DNA of 64,000 bases. It comes from Cheilinus undulatus (lineage: Eukaryota; Chordata; Actinopteri; Labriformes; Labridae). Each line of letters begins with the position of its first letter. The stretch's first letter is position 1. The DNA is taken from positions 4,164,433 to 4,228,432 of the forward strand of contig NC_054870.1 of NCBI RefSeq assembly GCF_018320785.1. The letters are read 5' to 3'. The notes below the pieces were generated by a model. The model worked only from the letters and a program-made list of their open reading frames with translations, was not told the origin of the DNA and ran no database searches. Both the position numbers and the translations under genes were made by a program. Positions 57,918 through 64,000 of this stretch are shown piece after piece.

Positions 57918-58349
57918 GTGGTAAGAATTCCGTCATACCATTTTTACAATCTGTCATCCACAGATGATTATTACCATGCACTTTGGCTTTGTCCGTACAT
58001 TCAGAATTTTTGGTCAGGAGTAATGTGTAGGTTGTCTGAAATCGTTGGCTTTAGCATCCCAGTCTGCCCAAGGATAGCACTGCTTGGGGACTCTTCTACA
58101 TTGAAGACATCACATCATACTAAACAGTTTGTTCTCATTTCAATTACTTTAGCAAAAAAATATATATATTATTCAATTGGAAAGAAAGACAAAACCTCTC
58201 AGTTTATTCATGGCTTACCCTTCACACAGAACACTCAAACGTGGAAAAAACTCAAAGCTTCCTTAAAAAAAAACAAAACTCAAATCTATGAAAAAGTTTG
58301 GCTCCCTTTATTTAAGCAACGTCAACTGAAAACATTGTTTAAGGGATGA
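57918..58349 (+). pseudogene. LINE ORF2 C-terminus (L1/Tx1-like)
   Basis: The open frame of 143 codons includes DYYHALWLCPYIQNFWSGVM, IPVCPRIALLGD, VLISITLAKKYIYYSIGKKD, then IYEKVWLPLFKQRQLKTLFK and a stop at 58347-58349. The HALWxCPxIQxFW zinc-like motif and the LLGD segment are typical of the C-terminal region of L1-clade reverse transcriptases in fish. Endonuclease and polymerase domains are absent upstream. It is joined directly to coiled-coil copy 2. Confidence 0.8.
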
Positions 58350-58623
58350 AAATGAGGACCCAAAACAAAAAAATGAGGTGTTACAACAAAAGTTGCTCAA
58401 TGCAGAAACTGCAATGGGAGCATCAAGGATTGAAAGTCAAAACCTCTCTGTAGAAATGACAGGCTTGGGGAAAAGAAATGAAAGCTTGTGCTCTGAAAAA
58501 GACATTTTGGAGAAAGAAATTAAAGCCCTGTCCCAACAAAATGAAGAGACAGTGGAGAAATTGTTGGAAGAATTTGAAAAAGAAAGGTTGAGCTTGCAAG
58601 AAGGCTTAAGCAAGCAACTATGA
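58350..58623 (+). pseudogene. Coiled-coil coding fragment, copy 2
   Basis: It gives QKNEVLQQKLLNAETAMGAS, then SVEMTGLGKRNESLCSEKDI, LEKEIKALSQQNEETVEKLL and EEFEKERLSLQEGLSKQL with a stop at 58621-58623. It is about 90% identical in protein to copy 1 over their shared part and extends farther at the C-terminus. The end of the frame runs into the inverted repeat arm. Family unknown. Confidence 0.55.
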
Positions 58624-58865
58624 ATTGCGCCATTTAAGATATCACACACATTTTTAAAGATATTTCTAATATCAAGTTGTTGTAGTTTGACGACAATAGC
58701 TGTTAACAAGTTGTTTAAAGGCTGCATTGTGGAGCTGTGTGCATTTGTCTGTTCCACAGGAGTTGTAATCCGAAAAACGTCACACACTCAGACCTTGCAC
58801 TCTGAGTCCGTTGCATTTGTATTTGCCTTGACTGCTAAAAATTTGTAGAATGGGGCAGTTTTTGG
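58612..58865 (-). repeat. Inverted repeat arm, right
   Basis: This is the reverse complement of 56870-57150: on the minus strand it reads TTTTAGCAGTCAAGGCAAAT, GGATTACAACTCCTGTGGAA, CGTCAAACTACAACAACTTG and CTTAAATGGCG. A 116-codon minus-strand frame (58437-58787) arises here but shows no domain. Confidence 0.65.
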
Positions 58866-59849
58866 TCCTGTGAGTTTGTGTCTCTGTCACTCATTTACAA
58901 TCTCGCTGGATCTTTCCTGACACAGAGCTTCATACAGCAAACGCTCATGCGTCATAGCGCTGAAACAAGTTGGAGAGATGGAGAACAAATTTTTAATTCT
59001 GTCTCTGTTATGACCTGTGAGTAGGCTACAAACATATGCCTTTATCTGTTATATTTCCATGGTTAATATCCACATTATACATGGGCTAACTACAGTGGAT
59101 AAAGTGAGGTTTCGGGGGGGGCGTCGGGCTGTGGTGAGCGAGCAAGAGAGAATGAAGCAACAGGCGCTGATCTGAATCATCATTCACCCATCTCTCTGTT
59201 ATATTTCCATGGTTGATATCCACATGATAAATGAGCAAACTTTGGTGTTTAAAGTGAGGTTTCGGTGGTGAGCAAGCGAGGTGGAAGCAGCAGGTGCACT
59301 GAGACACCTGCAGCAGATACTGACGCGCTTTCATTAATTTAACATGTTGAGGTTAGTGAGAGAGCCCGCTAGGTACAAGATTTTTAATAGATTAAATAAC
59401 CTCCTTGATAGTCCATGTGTGCAAAATGGTAAGGTCTACGCATCTGTCTGTGTGTGTGCGCTGAAATGCAGGCTCATCCTCATCATTCCAGCCCGTCAAA
59501 ATGATGGACAGCCTTCAAAATTCTCCGTCATCCTTCGAAAAACCCGTCAGTGATGGAGGATATTCGGTTGACGCTACCTCTGTCCCCGCATGATGTGGGT
59601 ATTGACAGCAGAATTGGCAGTTCATTGAATTCGTCTCCCTGAAATACCTCAGCCAGGTGAACTGGCATGGCCACTCATCCCGAAAACAGAATTTCCTGCC
59701 TTTTTTGGCCATGACAGTTTCCTCACAAAACAAGTCGGACTCATTATTAGGATTAGTCTCCTCTGGCACACTAGTTTTAGTGGGGAGAAAGTAAGGTTAG
59801 GGTAAACACATTACAAATTACATACTGTGAGTACAGAAATTATTTTGAG

Positions 59850-60263
59850 TAGCGGTGTTGTACGTAACTTAGCGCCCTTTCCCTTTCCCAAACGCTGTCT
59901 ATGGGAGGTTTTCCAGGTTTTCCTATACAATAACAGACAGACCATTCTAATAATAGCATTAATAACTATACATGATTTTATATTTACAGCGGTTACAGTG
60001 GAGCAGCTCATGGGATCACTCTACACACGTCTGCAGTCGCCACGGTTCGCGTAAATCCTCGGTAGCTGCGCACATGCACCCTGATTGCGGCTGTGTCGTG
60101 TTTTGTTGCTCTGATTGGCCTGTAAAGATGTGACAGACAGAACGTTCATCCAATCACACTCCTAAGTTTTGTTTTTTCAAATCTTCTGCCCTTTCCCAAA
60201 CACCAAGTCTTGAAGTTTTCCCAGATGGATGTGTGAAACACATCCATCTGGCATGTCAGGTTA
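59850..60263 (-). mobile_element. Copy D of the promoter/helicase-like repeat family, left portion
   Basis: Read on the minus strand it begins TAACCTGACATGCCAGATGG, has a hairpin (CCAGATGGATGTGT paired with ACACATCCATCTGG, 60220-60252), then GTGTTTGGGAAAGGGCAGAA, GGCCAATCAGAGCAACAAAA with a CCAAT box, and continues past TGTCTGTTATTGTATAGGAA to a second GCGTTTGGGAAAGGG. The first-exon part is absent. Confidence 0.55.
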
Positions 60264-61301
60264 GTATATTTTAAGGTGATTTAGCAATAGACGGTAACAC
60301 TGAAGCAGAAACTTAAAAAAGGCCATAGAGAGGAAGAGAAAGAAGCAAAACGGATGAGCTATGTGTGAGGGAAGGGGAGGGGTGCAGGGGTGTGTGTGAG
60401 GGGGTGTAAGGGGGGCAAGATCAGCTGGTCTATATTAGTTTAATTTTGAGGAGAACACCCCGATATACCAAATAGCTAGTAAACTGGGATTAATGTTATG
60501 ATGCAAATAATCAACCCGTAGTGACCACTTTTGTTTAAGACAGATGGAAATTTAAAATATCCTTATTATTGCAACAAGGACTATGATCATTAAAATCAAT
60601 GATAATTTTACAAACTAAGAACAGTGTATTCTACATGCGACTAACTTGGGCTCAACTAAAAAGACTTTGTATTTATTATTTATTAGTAATATGTCCTTTA
60701 GTTATTTGAGTTATTTATGATACTTTTGAGTATTGTGAAGTGATTATGTTTGGGCGATAGTGGCAGCAGTGTTTGGGGACTCATATCAGAGTCTACTTAG
60801 GGCCTCACTTTGGTCAGGGGTGGTCCTGGAACCCTGGAACCGTGTCATTGAACCCCCATTTATTCATTAATAAATATTTATCTGTTCATTTGTGCTAATT
60901 AACAGTAATGGAATTAAAGCTCCACCGGAGGATTAACACCTTCACTGGCTGGCTCATGTCTGGATTTCTTCACTCTTGTTTTTTGTTAATGTCATTCATG
61001 TTTTTACTTATTTCTGTGATTTGTTTTAAATGTTTGCATCTTTGCATCAAGTCATAGTGCTGTATATATCATTATAATTCCATATTCTTCCACTAGATGG
61101 CACTACAACACTTGTGAATTTCTGCTCCCTGTCTAGCGTGATTCTGGGTTCTATGTATTTATCTTCCTAGTAGATCCTGAGCTCTCTGGTCCCTGATCTG
61201 GATCATCAGTGTGGACTACTGTGGCCCCTCTTGACCTTAACTAGAACTGTGAGAATCAGCCTTATATGATCATTATGTCACATGTTAAAGTGATCCCTGA
61301 G

Positions 61302-61886
61302 CTGCTCCACTGTAACTGCTGTAAATAGAAAACTATGTATAGTTACTAATGCTATTATTAGAATGGTCTGTCTGTTATTGTATAGGAAAACCTCCCATAG
61401 ACCGTGTTTGGGAAAGGGTAGAGTCTTTGAAGAAACTTGGAGGGTGATTGGATGAACTGTCTGTCACATCTTTAAGGGCCAATCAGAGCAACAAAACAAA
61501 TGACGTAGCTGCTTAACGAGCAGTAAAGTCCATAGAGAAAGTGAATCATGACGACTGTAGACATGTCAGTACACGACTTTTGTTGTTTTTGAAAAGTAAA
61601 CAACTCACCGCTGTTCTTTGTTCTTCTTTTAACGAAGAAATGTCCTCAAGTTCCGATAAACTGGCACTTCAACAGCATCCATGCTAATATCTTCCACCAT
61701 AATTGCACCGGCCTCTTGTTGCTGCTTGCTTACATCACTCCGCCGCGCCTGAAAGTACTGCCCCTCATTGCTTATTGGTCTTATCACTTTCTAACCGGGC
61801 CCAAACGGTTCAGATGGGAGCTTTGCAAGATGGATTAACCATTGAGAAACATGGAAACGGGCGTATCCATCTGCTTTGCAAGGTTA
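61302..61886. mobile_element. Copy E of the promoter/helicase-like repeat family
   Basis: It starts with sequence shared, inverted, with copy D (CTGTTATTGTATAGGAAAAC, GTGTTTGGGAAAGGG), passes GGGCCAATCAGAGCAACAAA (61478-61497), and contains a decayed minus-strand first exon near 61620-61702 with a base loss that shifts the frame. It ends CATCTGCTTTGCAAGGTTA. The GTGAGT donor after the [19 protein letters not shown] is preserved. Confidence 0.6.
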
Positions 61887-63063
61887 GACAATGTGTTACA
61901 CTTCACAAACAAACCAGGTTACAGTCATGATAACCTCCCATACCAAAATTAAACATCTTAAGTAGAGACACTAAAGCAAAATAACTGATAAAAAATCAGA
62001 GTAAGAGGAAAACAACAATTCTCTGTATGTCAATAAAACATAGATATTGTGTGTTTTTAAAAGATGTTCACTTTAAATTTTGAAGCAAGAACACAACTCA
62101 GGCTTTTACAGCACAGCCCAGTCACATGTAACATGTTAATTTTATTCTAGCCAACTTTCATGAAGAAAACACTAAAGCTGGGTTTATGAGCGTGCAGATC
62201 CTATCCAGCTAACTAGCATTTAATTGAGATGAGGTGGAACTTTCAGCTCTGGGGTCCCCTAGTGGCTTGTGGGGTCTTATGCCTTTGCATATTCCACATA
62301 CAGCAACAGCCCTGTCCTTAGCACTGTAACTGTGCTGCATGAATCTTAGCACTGAGCTCAGGGTGGCTCTTTGTAGACAGTTGGACAAAGATCACAGCCT
62401 GGACCTGTTCTTTTTTGGACCTGATCTCGAGATCACAGCTGTTATTAATGCAAATACAGATTTGATTATTTTGTCATGAAACTGTCCTTTGTTATCATTG
62501 ATGCTATCATTTACTTTCATTATCAGACACTAGTTTTGTTGTGGCCTAATCATCAGTTTTAAAGTTTGAATGATGAAGTTGAAGTTCTTTAAATATCCCA
62601 CACTGATTTATGATCCTTCATCCTGATGGTGTGGTGGTGCCTGGAGAAATGAGTAAACTCCTCCACATTTTAAGCGGCCCATTATTACCCCATTATGTTA
62701 TAAACAAAGACAAGTAAGACCGTTATTCATATTTAGTTTACATATAAAGAGCCTTTAATATTATTTATGTTCTGGTGCTTGTCTTCAGAGACGAAGTATC
62801 ATTCTGATAAAAATAAAATAATTTACAGCCAAACAAATGTTATGATCACTACTGGCCAGCAGAGGAAACTACACAACTTTTAGTGAACTTTTCCATGTTC
62901 CTCTGCAGAGCTGTGGGTATGCTGTGCACCATTGTAATCAGATTACTTTTATGATGCTTTTGGCCTCATAGGAGAGAGGATTTAGAAGTGGCTGTACTCC
63001 ATATACCTGCGTATACCCTGTACTATACCACTATTAACCACCACCCTCCTTCTGTATCTACTC
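61887..63063. other. Gene-free stretch
   Basis: Ordinary AT-rich DNA. No coding segment, RNA gene or repeat family recognised. Confidence 0.4.
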
Positions 63064-63170
63064 CAGTGGTTCTCAACTGGTGGGTCAGGACCCAAAAGTG
63101 GGTCATGAAGTCGTTTAATTGGGTCGCAAATGTGTGTTTGGAAATATTGGTGGCAAAAGCATGCATTCAT
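63064..63170. mobile_element. hAT MITE fragment, CAGTGGTTCTC family
   Basis: CAGTGGTTCTCAACTGGTGG is followed by GTCAGGACCCAAAAGTGGGT and TTGGGTCGCAAATGTGTG, matching the left part of the element at 24175. No right end is visible. Confidence 0.6.
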
Positions 63171-63769
63171 AACTATTATTTTACAAACAAACAGAATATA
63201 AAGAACGGATCGTGGGACAAGTAGGGGCCAGGACTTATCGAAGGCTCCAGGTAAACGCTAAAGGGAGGGAGAAATGCAAGCAAACATTAAACACACAGCT
63301 GCTTAACCCTTTACCTACTGAGCTAGCGCCGGCGCTGTGTTTTTTATGTCCAGAGTATTACTGTATTACCATAACTCTGTCAAAGTTTGTCCGATCAGAA
63401 AAATTCTGTGTTGTGTTGGAAAGCTAAGAATTGTGGGCATGTGCACATATATGGTTCATTACGGTACTCACAACCATATGACGTGGGCATTCATAGCAAA
63501 ACACCAGAAGTATCGCGTGACCGCTACACAGATTCTCAACACTGTAACTCCTCGAAAGTTTGCTCAATCTAAAAAATTCCGACGCTGACAGAGAGCTGAG
63601 CTGAGAACAATAATTATTAACCAGGTGCTGAAAAGTCAAGTTCAAGTACTCCTGGGAAAAGGGACCAAAGCTTTCAGACTTATGGCATTTCCTGACTATT
63701 TTATAATAATAACAAAATATGTCCAAATCGCCATTTTTAGACTCAATTAATTACTACTCAAAACACTTT

Positions 63770-63975
63770 TAAACCCCCAAATCACACATTAATTCACTAA
63801 TGGCATAGATTTCTGTGGAGAACTGGCCATCAGTATTAGCTAATCCCATTCAGCTGCATTCAATAAATCAATAAAGTGAACTGGAGTCTTGCCCAAGACA
63901 TTAGACTGTAAGAGCTTGGGATCAAACCCATGACCGTCTGGTTGCAAGACAACCATCACTACCTGCTGAACCACA
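63770..63975. repeat. Possible SINE/MITE fragment at the window end
   Basis: TCTTGCCCAAGACATTAGAC, GGGATCAAACCCATGACCGT and GGTTGCAAGACAACCATCAC resemble the fish repeat fragments near 33070 and 35940. The GGGATCAAACCC word has a B-box look, but there is no full tRNA-like head. Confidence 0.35.
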
Positions 63976-64000
63976 GTCTTCAGTTGGAGCTAAGAATGAG

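Noticed and set aside
58437..58787. 116-codon minus-strand frame
   Set aside because: Created by the inverted repeat arm and the antisense of coiled-coil copy 2; no domain is visible.
1..64000. CRISPR arrays, operons or prokaryotic defence genes
   Set aside because: The spliced vertebrate genes, poly(A) signals and fish transposons rule out a prokaryotic origin; the short repeats seen are low-complexity or MITE interiors without spacer regularity.
1..64000. tRNA, rRNA or snRNA genes
   Set aside because: I found no segment with the A/B boxes and cloverleaf pairing of a tRNA, nor recognisable rRNA or snRNA motifs; B-box-like words occur only in repeat fragments.

Overview
The window looks like vertebrate, most likely teleost fish, nuclear DNA. 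Genes are split into many small exons with GT/AG introns. Two recognisable proteins match their vertebrate orthologues end to end. The intergenic and intronic DNA is full of typical fish transposons: Tc1/mariner remnants, hAT-type MITEs with 8-bp target duplications, 5'-truncated LINEs and short low-complexity tracts. I see no CRISPR array, operon, bacterial gene or tRNA/rRNA gene.

Layout. (1) 1-546 (+): last coding exon and poly(A) signal of cdk1. (2) 1840-18084 (-): complete ctu2, 16 coding exons, 513 residues as reconstructed, convergent with cdk1. (3) 18085-21622: divergent intergenic region with a CpG-richer rnf166 end. (4) 21623-39393 (+): complete rnf166, 6 coding exons, 244 residues. 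(5) 39394-64000: no intact gene recognised. This part holds rnf166 3' sequence, then a transposon-rich region with broken coding fragments: a P2X7-like first exon inside a terminal-inverted-repeat unit, a frameshifted gene of the fish SAM-domain/SAMD3-like multicopy family, a C2H2 zinc-finger fragment, a possible THAP-like exon, a LINE ORF2 C-terminus, and a duplicated coiled-coil segment inside a large inverted repeat.

How the genes relate. ctu2 (tRNA wobble-uridine 2-thiolation) and rnf166 (RING E3 ubiquitin ligase) are divergently arranged, as in the mammalian 16q24-type locus, so this is conserved synteny. cdk1 is a tail-to-tail neighbour. No functional pathway joining the three is implied. 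The most unusual material is in the repeats: a five-copy family that keeps the promoter and first exon of what looks like a helicase-encoding transposon, circularly permuted copies of one repeat, nested insertions with clear target duplications, and the TIR-bounded exon. None of this amounts to a demonstrated new biological system.
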